A DNA stretch of 64,000 nt from Aphrophora alni (GCA_963513935.1 OY740768.1:77476877-77540876); one strand, 5' to 3'; shown: positions 44,034-57,060, numbered from the stretch's first letter. Numbers and translations are program-made. The notes: generated from the sequence alone by a model not told the origin.

Positions 44034-44045
44034 TTTGTTTGGGTA

Positions 44046-47000
44046 TAAAAAGGCTAAACTGCCATTAATTTTTTTTCTTCTTATGGAAGCAACTTCGATA
44101 TTTTGATTTATTGAAAAAACGAAAGAAACTTCCTTTTAAATATTGTCAAAATATATCCACATACCAAAATTGATCTACGTTTGAGCTGTCATCCACTGTA
44201 GACGATAGACAGATATCATTTTAAAACTCACATTTTGGACTCGGGAACTTCAAAACAAATATATCCGTAAAAACTTTGACATCAATTTTATAACCCATCT
44301 TATATTACACACATGTGAGACAGTAATAACTATGATTTAAAGCACATAAACATGATTTACCAATTTTAGTCTTGAAAAGGTATTTATGATAGCATATATT
44401 TAAATAATTGACTCAATAAATTATTTATACAAACCAATGAAGTCATAATTCAATATAGTTGAGTTGAATTAACTCAATTATGATATATAAACTATAAAAA
44501 TAAATAGCAATATGTTACTGATTGGAAACAAAATCTTTCTAAATAATTATTAAACAGAGGGAAGAGAGTAGACATTGTATAATACCTAAAACATATCTTT
44601 AATTAGCTTTAATACAAAGTTTTACATTAAATACCAAATTTAAATCAATTACTCATTGAGGATTTTTTGGTATTAAAAAAGCCACCATGTCCATAGGACA
44701 AAGTGATAGTAGATTTGTAATACTCTGTGGTTTTCCAGATTGAAGAAATGACAGAGAAGAAGGAATGATTTTATCACCAACTGTTGAAGGTAGAAATGAA
44801 CTTACATTTACCTGAAAAATTAGATAACATCAGTTGGAAAGAGGTATTTATTACAGTAGTAATATCCTTTAACCCTACAACCGGTCATGTTAATTTTCTT
44901 AAAAATTCTTCGTTTGTTAAAAAATTAATAAAATATATTATTTGTATACAAAACCTAACTTATAAGACATCATTTTTCTCAGGAAGATGCATAGAATTCA
45001 TCTATGTAATAAAAAAAAAATTTTGAAACGGTTTTGGAGTAAGTATGTTAGATGTAAAAAATGATATTAACTTTTTTTCAGAAAAATCTGTATCACCCAA
45101 AATCAATAGCTTACTACCTTTTTCTAAGATATCCCGAAATACTTAAATTTTCATTTATATGAATTCTTATCCAAATACGAATTTTGAGGTTATATTTACT
45201 TTCTAGGCTTTATCTTTGAGTCTCATATTTCATTGTTCTTTTAAATCCCAGCCAGGACTCTTTACCTTTGAATTATTATTTATTTACCTTTCAATTGTAT
45301 TAAAAATGTTACAATATGATGATATAAGGGACAAACCAGAAAATGCAAAAATTTATTATTGTAGAGTATTGACTCTACTGTGGGCGATCAGTATGAATGA
45401 GAAGTACAACTTGAATTTTGTGATGATTTTTTAATAAACCAAAATGAAGAAAATATTAGTTATGAAGTGAAAAAGTTAAAAAAATATATAAACGAAACTA
45501 TGGCGGTTAATGGAGGTTTTAGAGTGGAAGGGTGTAACAGCGGTGGAGCAAGGTAATAACCGAATAATTAGTAACTGACGAAGAAAAAGATTTCAAAAAT
45601 AATTTAATAAAATATTTCTATGTAAATAGAAATCTATTATGGGTAAATATTGCAGTTGAGTGGAAGTGTTTGACTATTGTTTTTTTATTGAGTTTTAAGA
45701 AAAAGAGAAGGAAGGAGAAAAGAGCAGTTGGAGGAAAATAAAGGTGAATTTCCCCCCCCCTTTTTTAAGCAGCTTACATAAAACAACGCAGGGGTGGAGA
45801 CTAATAATTTAATAATGGTCTTAATTTTATTTATTTTTTGTCAGAATTGTTGTCACACTCGAGCTCTACTTTTCCCCTTCTTCTTTGGTGTTTTTAATTT
45901 TAATGATTGTGAAATGCAGAAGGAAAACGGGGTGGTATACTGGTGATAAAGGAGATAGAGAGAAGAGAAATATATATATGGTTGCAACCTGTATCAATTT
46001 ATAACACTTTTACCATAACACCTGTAACACTAAAACACTTTTATAACAGCACTTATAATAGTTAAATGAAATGTTAATTGAGAACTATCAACAAAATGGA
46101 AATTTTATAAACTGTGGACACAAATAAACTACTATTGATACTTAGAAACTAGGCCTTGGTTCCTTTAATTGTGATGGAAAATAAAAGTCATAAAATAAAA
46201 ACTTGGAATTAATTTTTTTTTAGACCTTTCTAAAAACTTAACAAATGGAAAAAAAACACAATTTTCCACAATAAACACTTATTTTGTTCAAGAAAGACCA
46301 CACAAAGTAGTATGGATATCTTGTATATATACCTATTTTAAGGAACAAACTTTAGAATAGGAATTTTCCTTACTTTTTTGCCAATGTTCATAATCTTTAA
46401 TCTAAATTTTGAAAAAACCTGCATACTATATATGTTTTATTAAACAGAAATGTAAATTTTATTAATCAATTATTATAGACAATTTAAACGTTTTTCGTTC
46501 TTATACTAATTTTAAAAAAATCCTAATAATAATTTCAATACGGGTGTCCGAAGTTACTCGTTGACTTGGCATCTAATTCCCTCAGCAGTTAAAGCCAGAC
46601 ACAAAGTTGGAAGATTCTTATTCTACATAAACACGCATATTTTTGTCTGAAAATTATTTTTATTTAGCCTCTTATTTTAACAATATTTACATATGAAAAA
46701 TCACTGTCAATTAGAGGAGTGTTTGCATGCTTATGTGTACAACTTTTTTTTTTAGCCTTTAGGCCTATGTTCCCTTTGGTTAATTTTTTAAAATTACTAT
46801 TATTTTGTTCTTATCTAGTAACTCAAGCTTTACACTAGATTACTTCATTTGGGACTATATATAAATGATAGTATACCAACAGAAAGTTAATAAAAAAGAA
46901 GAGTTACTCATTTTTTGTATCAAGAATTATACAAAGCAATCCTGGCATATTATGGAAAGCCACTGAAAATATTTTACATCGGGCAGCCTGATGTGTAGAT

Positions 47001-48853
47001 TGCGAAGGAGAGAATTTCGAATAATAATTACTGTATCTGGATTTGCATTTATCTGGGTTTACATTTTGTTTGGATTTATCATATTAATTTTATTTTTCGA
47101 TGTTTTTCAATATTACAAAGAATGTTTTAAAGTACAAAATAAAACGATTTTCTGCCTATTTTTTATGTGTTTTTCTTTAATAAAAAACCGACATTTTGAA
47201 GTTTTTACTTAATTTTTTTATAAATTATGTTTTCATCTTTTTGTAGATAACTTGATTATCCTTTTTAACATACAGAAAACATTTATTTTAAACATTTTAT
47301 TCGTTGTTAAAAGAGGAAACTTTTATGTCTCTTTTACATTTTTGTAAAATTAACAATTTTCAAGATATTTGAGGTTGAACATTTTTAATGGTTGCTATTT
47401 TGAAATGGGTAAAAGAAATCGGATGATTTTTTTTCTTTCTTTCTTTTTTTTCCCTTTTTTTTTTTTTAAATTTCAAATTCCACAAAGTAGCATGTAAAAT
47501 CTCCACTCTGTATCATTTGCTATTCAAAAGATATGATTTTTTTCCCCCAAAACAAAATGGCAACTAGATAGACAACTAACTATTTTAGGGCGTAAAGTTG
47601 ATATGAATTATTTTCTTTATTTTTTCACCACTAGAATAAGCCCTGAAAATTTCTCCATGGAAATTCTCCATGCATAAGGTAGAAGATTTTTTATTTTATT
47701 TTATTGTGGTGAAAAATTATAAGCTTTGCCTCTTTGCAATTGATCTATTAGGCTAGATCTATTGGAAGAAATAAGTGACCACAAAAGAACATGCGAGTAT
47801 GCATAAGAAATAGATAGAAAATAGCTGAACATATTTACTCTCGAAATATTGTGCATTAGTTTTTGTTTTGTTTTTTAAACAAAGATGGCAAATGTCTGAT
47901 TAATTTATTAACCTAGATTTTAATTAGGGTTAAATATTCCCATTTTATTGATAATTTGGTTATTTGTAGTAGAGAAATTATTTCTATTTTATTACAGCTG
48001 TATATAATATCAGAGTTAATGTAATTTACAATTTATTGTTACATTTGAAATGTTATTTTAAACGGGGAACATGCCTTGTATGAATAGATATAAAACTATG
48101 GAAAATATTTAGAAAATGTCATTTTTATTTCAAAATGGTGGATTGAAATTTTTATAAAATGGTAACCTATATTTTTGATTGATAAAGATGGTGAGCTTAA
48201 GTCCAGAAATACTTAATTTGACATTGTCAACCTGTTTATATATATGGAATGAATTTAAATATTGATTCCTAATTTTGTATACATACTTAGATAATATGTG
48301 TCCTTATAACAATTTCAGTTGCAAAATGGTACCTTTTTCTTAGTCTAAAATTAGTACGATAAAATTGTCCATAACTATATTAGATTGCAAAGAAAATGAC
48401 ATGGGTTCGAAATTGATTAGTCTATTCCTATTCAGTGAATTGTTAAACAACCTCAAAGTTTACACATACCTATTTTCTCACTTTCTTTGTAATTAAATAA
48501 TGAACAATGTTTTTTTTTTTTTTTTTTTACATTAATAAGTTTTTCGTACAACCTATAAGAACAGAAATATTTTTTAAAAAGGTATATTTATTCTACTTAA
48601 ATTGTTAGAATGAAATATCTCATCTCCAAATAAAAGGGGAAAAATGTATTCTGTTGCTTTAAAATGTACCCAAGAGAAAAAAAAACTACAAAATTACATT
48701 CACTCGGTCGAAGTGTTTTATGTCTTATTTTAGTGACTAATATCAACTTAGTTTATAAATGATTCAATGATATTTGATTAAATGTCAGAATCTATTATAT
48801 TTACAGTACTTATAGTATTTTCAGAAGTCAAAGTTTTACAAATATCAACATAC
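44046..48853. other. AT-rich region, likely intron or 3' flank of alpha-mannosidase II
   Basis: No gene recognised on either strand. There are T-runs (47456-47467, 48509-48527), a C10/T6 run at 45751-45766, and repeated CAAAATGG-type words at 47550, 48130 and 48320 that may be old repeat debris. I searched the minus strand for the missing C-terminal mannosidase exon without success. Confidence 0.55.
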
Positions 48854-49240
48854 CTGTGTATTTGCTAGCAGATAGCCCGTGTAAGCAGGAAAACATTTAT
48901 CCAACTTTGATCTATGTAATACTAAGCCAGCTGATATTTTGGGGTATGTTAAAGTAGTTAATGATACAATATGAATATCTGCTCCTTGTGACGTTGTAAC
49001 TGCTGAGTATGAAGGTAATAACTCTGCTTGTTGGTCTCCAGACCACAGTAAATGATGGAAGGGATAATTGAGGGACATAAGAGAAAGATGAGCCCCTACT
49101 GTCATATGTCCTTCATCTTCACAATTGTCATTACGTTGTTCTACCAACAACCTGAATAATGTGAGTACTGCTTTATTATCCATCACACCTTGATCGAGAC
49201 CACGATTGTCATCTTGAAGTAGACGACGATCTTGCATCAC
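48854..49240 (-). CDS. MAN2A: Golgi alpha-mannosidase II, penultimate(?) exon
   Basis: A 387-bp exon (129 codons, phase 0) with acceptor TTTAAAG and donor CAG|GTATGT on the minus strand. It starts VMQDRRLLQDDNRGL, then QGVMDNK, which identifies MAN2A-type enzymes: lysosomal mannosidases have a different sequence here. It continues to an AGLVLHRS motif, the VGYVLHRT segment of insect enzymes, and ends LLANTQ. Family members need roughly 40-60 more residues and a stop. I found no convincing minus-strand exon for these between 44.1 and 48.8 kb, so the last exon is either too divergent to spot by eye or lies further left, with the 42.3-44.0 kb LINE inside the intron. Reading through the donor gives a stop after two codons (V-C), so an unspliced truncated end is also possible. 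Confidence 0.93.
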
Positions 49241-49512
49241 CTTTAAAAAAAGATAAACATATTTGTAAATACAAACTTCAGGGTATCACAGTGTTTGTCA
49301 TTGATATTGAAATTGGATATCTGGGTTTTATCTCAATGCCGTTTCACAATATCATCCATCACAGAAAAATACCATCATAAATATACTAATGCAGGGTGAA
49401 AAACTATTTTCAACCCCAAAATATATCCTCGAAAATTAAACAATCCAAAAGAATGGTTTGTATGGTAGATAAATCACTGGAAAAAACAAACAAACTAGAG
49501 CTATGGTCCAGC

Positions 49513-50596
49513 TTCCAATGTAAAGAACACTACTGACAGGATAAGCACCACACTTCAGAGATATGAAGTACAATGGTTTTTAGAACAGTTAAATGTATTG
49601 GACAGAGTGTGAGCTTCTTTGTAAAGAACACTACTGATAGGATAAGCACCACACTTCAGAGATATGAAGTACAATGGTTTTTAGAACAGTTAAATGTATT
49701 GGACAGAGTGTGAGCTTCTTTGTAAAGAACACTACTGACAGGATAAGCACCACACTTCAGAGATATGAAGTACAATGGTTTTTAGAACAGTTAAATGTAT
49801 TGGACAGAGTGTGAGCTTCCAATGTAAAGAACACTACTGATAGGATAAGCACCACACTTCAGAGATATGAAGTACAATGGTTTTTAGAACAGTTAAATGT
49901 ATTGGACAGAGTGTGAGCTTCTTTGTAAAGAACACTACTGATAGGATAAGCACCACACTTCAGAGATATGAAGTACAATGGTTTTTAGAACAGTTAAATG
50001 TATTGGACAGAGTGTGAGCTTCTTTGTAAAGAACACTACTGATAGGATAAGCACCACACTTCAGAGATATGAAGTACAATGGTTTTTAGAACAGTTAAAT
50101 GTATTGGGCAGTGTGTGAGCTTCTTTGTAAAGAACACTACTGATAGGATAAGCACCACACTTCAGAGATATGAAGTACAATGGTTTTTAGAACAGTTAAA
50201 TGTATTGGACAGAGTGTGAGCTTCTTTGTAAAGAACACTACTGATAGGATAAGCACCACACTTCAGAGATATGAAGTACAATGGTTTTTAGAACAGTTAA
50301 ATGTATTGGGCAGTGTGTGAGCTTCTTTGTAAAGAACACTACTGATAGGATAAGCACCACACTTCAGAGATATGAAGTACGGTACAATAGTTTTTAGAAC
50401 AGTTAAATGTATTGGACAGAGTGTGAGCTTCTTTGTAAAGAACACTACTGATAGGATAAGCACCACACTTCAGAAATATGAAGTACAATGATTTTTAGAT
50501 TAGTTAAAAGTATTGGAGAGAGTGTGAGCTTCCTTATGTAAAGAACATTACTGACAGGATAAGCACCATATTTCAGAAATATGAAGTACAATGGGT
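49513..50596. repeat. 101-bp minisatellite, about 11 copies
   Basis: Unit starts GTAAAGAACACTACTGATAG and includes AGCACCACACTTCAGAGATA, GTTTTTAGAACAG and GTGTGAGCTTC. Starts fall near 49520, 49621, 49722 and so on to about 50538. Most copies are nearly identical; two types differ at CTTCTTTGTAAAG versus CTTCCAATGTAAAG. One copy has a 4-base GGTA insertion (about 50381) and the last two are more diverged. It lies in the intron between the 55.2-kb and 49.2-kb mannosidase exons. Confidence 0.97.
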
Positions 50597-53500
50597 GTAA
50601 CAGTGTGAGGGTGGCTTTATTAATCGACGTTCGGCAGGGCTTTATAATTGGCATGGAGGAGTATAATTCAATTGCTGTGACAATTATAAACCCCGGTCGA
50701 GTTTTGAAAAAAAAAATTTAAAAAAAAATAAAAAAACATAAAAAACAAAAAATTGTCATATGACTCATGTAAATGAAATATAGTTAAAAATTTGACAATT
50801 TTGTGAAGTTTAAGAACAAAGAGTTCTTAGTTTGTATTGAGAAATACAGAAATTTAGTAGAAGGAGTTCAAGAAAGAACATAGAGTTCTTGATTATATTA
50901 TAAAATATAAGTTTGGTAGGCGAACTGTCTTTCGAGGCAGGATGTAGCTATGTTCGAAAAATGATACGACGAAGGACCTAAAATATCATTTCGAGAATGT
51001 AGTGATTTGGGGTTAATTGGAAAACCTATAAAAAAATCCAACGTAGTTGTTTAGAGTTCTGTCACATGTAATTTTGGGCAAAAAACATAAACAATGACTT
51101 CTGTTTGTAAGTGTCATAAACTTTGATAGAGATAGGAAAAGTTTTTTTTTTTTTTTGGGTCTATTCTAACAAGTATTAACAGATGTTGAGGGAAGTAGTC
51201 AAGGAAAATAGGACAATGCTTTCATGGTGAGAGGAGGGGTTTTGTTAAAAACAAAGCCTAGGAATAAACCGGACGTGACACAAAGGGAGTTTCTATGAAA
51301 TAAAAAACGAATAATTTGGTAGAATTGTAAATGTATTAGCTGGTTAGAATATGTAACTAGATGTTAAGTTGTAAAATGATAAGTTGTATGTTTGATGTTT
51401 ATAAATATTAAGAATTATTTGATGATAATATGAGATAAAGAATTGTTAGTTTTAAGTGATTTGTGGTTTGGGATATGAAGAATAGTTGATAAAAGTTAGA
51501 GAATCCATGTGAGTATTTGCCAAGACAAGTAATAATAGAGTTTTTTATGTTTTTTGATTTTAAATAATAAATAGTTTGAGGTTAAGTTTTGGTTTTTAAA
51601 GAAAAAGTAGTAAAATAATGATAACTAGAGAGATTCTAATGAAATTTATAGAAGAGATAAATAAATAATGTTTTATTAAATAAATAATAATTAAATTTGA
51701 AACAATAGATGATTGTGAGAAGTTATTTGATAAAGGTGTTTGATGATTTTGATGAAATCAGGTGTTTAGCTGGGAAACAAAGTAAATTTTTTTATTTTTT
51801 TGAAGGTTTTGTATTTAAACAATTGATGACTAAGGAGATTTTAATGAAGTAGTTTAAATGAGAGGTTTTTGAGTTTTTTATATGAAGATGATGACTTTAC
51901 AGAATTATTAAGTAAAGTAGTATTGAAAAATGAGGTTGTTCTGTTGAGAAACTTTTATAAACAAGGTAGTTAAGTTGCATTAATGGTAATTTTTGAGTTT
52001 TTAAGAAGTTTTTGAGTACTGCGATGATATAAAAGGAAGATACGGCGATTTTTATGAAATAAGAGGAGATTTAAGGAGTTCTACGAATAAACGACGATTA
52101 TTATGATTTTTAAAGGAAGCTACGTTGAAATAAAGAGATTATTTATACAAATATATAGGTAACCCGCGGGACTATATAGGTAAATAATAAGAAGAGTTTT
52201 TTAATGAAGAGTTTTTTAGGGATTAATGCAACTTTAATTATTGAAACATGAAAGATTTAAGATGGAAATAATTTTAAGATAGGATACTGAGAGATAATAC
52301 AATTGTAAAGAGGTAATTTTGAAATAAATAGATGAGTTTTGTAAGTTAATATTTTTTTTTGGTAATAATGATGTTATATTTTTTTGAGTACTAAGTAGAG
52401 TAAAGAGTTTTCAGTAATTGTTAAAATCAGTAGTAAAGATGTTATCCCAGCAAAAGCAAAGAGTAATTAGGAATTTAAGTTAAAAAATGACAATGTAAGA
52501 TTATAAATTGAAATTTTAAAGTGAATTGAAGTAATTTTGAGTAATAAGTAAACAATTTTGTAATGATGTTAAATGATAATGAGAAGTTTTAAATTTTGGT
52601 TGTGTTGAGTTGAAAGAATAATTCAGATGAAAATTTAGAGACAAAGGTGGATTTTCTATAAAGGATGTAGAAATGTCGTCTTGGCAAGATGGTGAGACAT
52701 AGAAAAAGTATAGACGGCTGTCTGTGAGATAAGCTTTGAGTGACACATCCTGTCAACAACCGGTATTGATGGGAAAGTTTTGAATCAACAGATGTGGAGA
52801 GAAAACTGATGATGGGTTTGTTTGGTCAATAGAGATAAGATTCAATGCTAATTGATTTATCTTTGTTTTTTGTGTACAAATGAGTCATGATGACTCAACC
52901 AATAATTAAGATAGTAAAATAGGATCATTAGTAAGTAGATTTTTTTTTAGTTTTTATATGAAAAGAGAATCTTTCCTATAATAAGTACACTAGAGGTACT
53001 TATTTTTTTTTATGAAGTCCTTAGCTTCTGAAATAAAAAGTTTTGAAAATCTATTGAAAAATTATATTTTTTTTCCGATTTGAAATTTATATATATAGAA
53101 AGATTTGTGTTACAATACTTGTATTATAATACAAATCTTTGTGGGGTTTTGTAACAGTGTGAAAAGTCAGATCTTAATATTAACTCATTTAAAAGACGCG
53201 GTTAAACCATAGAGATAAAAAGATTCAAATAATAATTTAAAACTAGTAAACTCATTTATAAAGAAAAAATAGATTTTCAAGGCTAAAAATAAATAAACAT
53301 GTTTAGTATTAGTACAACATAAACATTTGCGAATGTTTAATTTCTTTATATGTGAATTTTGATTTTATGCGGTGATATATGTAAAATAACTATGGCAGTG
53401 AAAATGTGACCGGAAAGAACACTTTGGGAAGTGAGAGATCTCGTGGTTTCAAGTTAGTCTGAGTCCAGCGTTTGGAGTGACAAGATGTGTTTTTTAAGTT

Positions 53501-54523
53501 AGTCTAAGTCCAGCAGTTGGATAGACAGGTTGTATTTCTGAAGTAATCAGACATAATTTGATCGAGAGAAACTTTTCTAAAATGTAATAGATATTGTTAA
53601 TATAGAGTCCAACTATGAATTTAGAGTCAGTGAGAAACATTTTGTCTAAAGGAAGTTTTAAAAAAAAACATTGATAGAAATGATTTAATGAGACTAGAGA
53701 CATTCGTAAACGTGGTAGGACGTATGTAGAAATTGATGAGATATTGGACAACATCTTTTGAATAAAGTGATATATTTATTGTGCAACATTATGTACGTGA
53801 AAGGACAATTGAGCATCATTATACAAATCCAATCTACAAGGTGATTACAACACAAATGAACGAATTCCAGTACGAGCACATGTTCAATCTGCAGGATCGG
53901 TTTTCCGGTAACATAGAATCATAGACATTTTTATATAAAAGAACTTTTTCTATGAACCTTTTTTATATAGTCTTAATGAATAATTTTTGTGTAATAATTT
54001 GTAAATTTAGAATGTTTAATTTCATTTTAACATAATCAATCTTTGTTATGTGAGAACATAAAACGCTCACTATAAAGAAATATTTTTGTTTTGAGTTGCA
54101 ACTATTAATATAAAGTTTTAAGAAAGAATTTAAGCCTCTTCAAGGCAAAAAATATTGAAAGATTTAAAAGCATAGAGATTTTAAATATAAGTGGTATGAA
54201 ATGTATCATGATTATATATATGTGCTCATTCTTTGTTTTTTTTAAATAAATCCATGTTAATATTTCAGCTACAAGTGTTTTCATTCTGAAACCAAAATCA
54301 CTGTGAAGTACACTGGTAAAAGGACTCACCCCTGAGAAATTTAATAACAATAATTAACTTCTTTTTTCTAAATTGATGTTAACACATCTGGCGCCCATAA
54401 GTCGAGTAAATTAATAAATAACTACTTAGTGGAACTCTTCAAGTTCAAAAGAATAATTTTTATATTTTCAAATAGCTTCACTATTCATATTAACTTCACC
54501 CTCATTATTGAACTATCACATGG
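50597..54523 (+). mobile_element. 3.9-kb LTR-like composite insertion splitting the minisatellite
   Basis: The last minisatellite unit is cut after ...GTACAATGGG and resumes at 54520 as ATGGGTTTTAGAACAGATAA, giving a 4-5 bp duplication (TGGG or ATGGG). The insertion starts TGTAACAGTGTGAGGGTGGC and ends CATTATTGAACTATCACA, so TG...CA. No coding region. Its right third (53149-54384) is LTR-like copy 3. The part 50700-53150 is strikingly poor in C on the + strand. Confidence 0.75.
53149..54384 (+). mobile_element. LTR-like repeat, copy 3, with primer-binding-like site
   Basis: Begins TGTAACAGTGTGA, exactly the 13 bases that begin the whole insertion at 50597, and ends AAATTGATGTTAACA followed by CATC and TGGCGCCCATAAGTCGAG (54389 on). 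Shares ordered blocks with copies 1 and 2: GGCTAAAAATAAATAAACATG (53281), the GTTAGTCTxAGTCCAGC units (53452, 53497), CTTCAAGGCAAAAAATA, ATCACTGxGAAGTACACT, and TTTTTTCTAAATTGATGTT. Length 1236 bp. Confidence 0.7.
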
Positions 54524-55142
54524 GTTTTAGAACAGATAAAAGTATTGGAGCTTCACCAATCTATAATGGCTTGACATTATATTAAACGAAGGGAGATGAA
54601 TATAACATATTTATGTAACGGTAACACTATTAGTTGTTCCAGTTTTTATTTTCTATTGTTCAATTCATTGCTAGAGGTTGATACATAAATACAGATTATA
54701 AGTCATTTATAATATTAATAAAAATAATATAGTATATTTACATAATTATAATGGGTAAATTTGGAGTGTACATGCCGATTGAATTTAATTACTTTTGGTA
54801 CTTGAAAAGTGTCTTCTGACATCAAATATGATCTAATTCTTTCAAATTTAAGGTAGGTAGTAAACGATTTCATGATTTTTCGCCACTAAATTTAACTGAC
54901 ATGTATAATTCATATTTACCTTATAATGATTATTAACATAATTACTTCATCTTTAGTAGGATGTAGTGTCATACAATTAAAAGTTAAAAAATTAACTATA
55001 AAATAGGCTGGAGGATTAAGGCTTGTGAACTGAATGATTAAGAAGAACATCTATAATTATTAGAAACTTTAAAAGAACTTTTGGTAGTGGGATAGGATTG
55101 CGGAGTCACCCAAAATTTATCAGTGTACTGTAATGAATTTAC
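54524..55142. other. Intron sequence with dispersed repeat copy B
   Basis: 54797-54890 matches 464-550 (AAAGTGTCTTCTGACATCAA; AACGATTTCATGATTTTT). Otherwise AT-rich intron. Confidence 0.55.
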
Positions 55143-55295
55143 CTCTATTTGCCCTCCTTTTAAAGATGTAGCTCCTAAAGGCTGAGCTGACAGTAAAGAC
55201 AATCGCGTTAATCCATCCTCAATAAATATTGCACTTGGCGTTGGATAAAAATGAGCTTGTAATGGTAGTTTATTAAATCTTTTACGTTTGATCAT
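55143..55295 (-). CDS. MAN2A: Golgi alpha-mannosidase II, internal exon (third seen)
   Basis: A 153-bp exon (51 codons, phase 0 at both ends) with acceptor TTTTGCAG and donor GTAAAT on the minus strand. It encodes MIKRKRFNKLPLQAHFYP, then FIEDGLTRLSLLSAQPLG, and ends KGGQIE. These are the core beta-sandwich motifs of GH38 class II enzymes (KLPLQANYYP, IEDANTRLTLL, QPLG). Drosophila-type enzymes usually have SSLASGELE where this one has TSLKGGQIE, so the fold is kept with ordinary divergence. The intron to the next exon is about 5.9 kb and contains the minisatellite and the LTR-like insertion. Confidence 0.95.
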
Positions 55296-57060
55296 CTGCA
55301 AAACCATAAATTACATAAGACAAATGTTTTACTCCATGCAATCACAACTAAATTCAAAGTAACACATCCCCATACTACTCTTATGTTAATCAGGTGAAGA
55401 TAAATCAATGGAAAAATATTTCCAAAAATATTAGGAGCTTAACTGAGACACTGAATTGCAAAATTGTTCTTATCCAAAAATATGAAAAATTGAGATAATG
55501 GTGGATTCTTATACAATTGGTAATTCTGCATCAGAAAATCTATATATTTTGCTTCAAAACTTCCTTTTAACTATTAAAAACACATTTGAAATCTGTGTGT
55601 TGGTACCAAAAGTCTCCTTATCCTTTCAAGAATTTGCTACAAAACTGTTTTTATCCATTCACTCAAGATTTGTAGCAAAACTATCCATCCTTCTATAAGG
55701 AATTCATATGGGTTTCAAACAATAAAGTTTCAAACTGTCTTTATACATATTACACACTTTTTCTTTAATGTTTAAAGATGTTGGCATTTAATTAGCAGTA
55801 AACAAAACCTTAAACTAGTTTTTTATGGTTGGTGATCATTCCTAACTACCTGCTGTTTATTATTGAGCTCAAAATTGCAGTGTTTGTTTTAAGGTTAGGT
55901 AGAAACTGAAATCAGAGGGATGTACTGATGGAAAAGGAAGAAAAGGAAATGTTAGCCTACTAATTGGAAACGGCAACAAAAAAAGAAGAAAGGCAAATGC
56001 TGTTCCTCATAGGTATACTTATCAAATTATATTTTTACCCTCTCAAAATGATTATTGTTTATTTAAATATTGTATATTTTTCTACATGGATTAATGAAGG
56101 TCATATTTTTGTTAAAGCTATTTTAATTTGAAAGTTAAATTAGTGCTTATTCTCAATTTTTATACAGATATTGACGTCAAACATGACTGCCAAAGGTATA
56201 AAACTTGCAGACTTTTTTAATTTCTGTCAGAGATTAGCATGAAACTGATGTTCGAAAATTGGTGTTTTCTTCATAAGCATTATATGGAGCCAACATAATA
56301 TAATTCCATAATAAACATAGAGATGGTGAACATGGTTCACAGATAGTGTAATCATTAAAATTATTGTCCTAAGTTACAATCCTCATACATATTGCTAAAA
56401 ATTATACAAGATTTTTTGATATTATGAAAAAAATCTAAAAAAAAAAAAAAAAATCATAAAATATATATATTTATTTCTATGACATAATATAATTTAGTAT
56501 TACAGTTTTGGTTTTGTTGGTTAGGGTAAGTTAGGGTATTAGTATAAACATGGGAATGTTTGTGATATTTGTATGTGTGACAGGTATAAATCGAAGTCAG
56601 AGCCAAGGATGCCTGATTGAAACTCAACTCCAATACCCTGCGATGCACCATGATGGGAATGCAATACATTCAACATTTTCACAAGATATTTTATGAGACA
56701 TCATCTAAAACTGTGCAGGATTCATTCTTATTGAAATATACTCACCAGGAAACTACAAAACCTTCAAGGGTGAAGAAAGAAAACAGGTCTAGAAAATCAG
56801 TAAGCACTAAGTACTTCATCAAGACAAAGGCATAGTTTTCTTCCATTTTGCAAGTGAATTTTAGTTTTGGGTGTAAATTGTTAAGTAATAATTACAAATT
56901 TCTAAATGCCTTCTATTTCCATATGAAAACACATATAGTGTCGTCAACCTACCTATAATAGTATACTTTTTTTATAATGTGGTTTACATTTATTAATAAT
57001 GGTGTTATTTTCTATATCATTTAGAAAAACTTTGGCTAGTATTTAAAATAAAATTAAATA
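55296..57060. other. Intron of alpha-mannosidase II
   Basis: AT-rich. A-run at 56439-56453 followed by (TA)n. Open frames at 55498, 56454 and 56617 have no recognised similarity. Confidence 0.5.

Noticed and set aside
46540..46640. Candidate last exon of alpha-mannosidase II on the minus strand
   Set aside because: Translation in all three minus frames gives early stops and no similarity to the expected C-terminal motif.
49513..50596. Regular repeat array that might be taken for CRISPR
   Set aside because: Units are 101 bp and contiguous with no variable spacers; it is a minisatellite in an intron.
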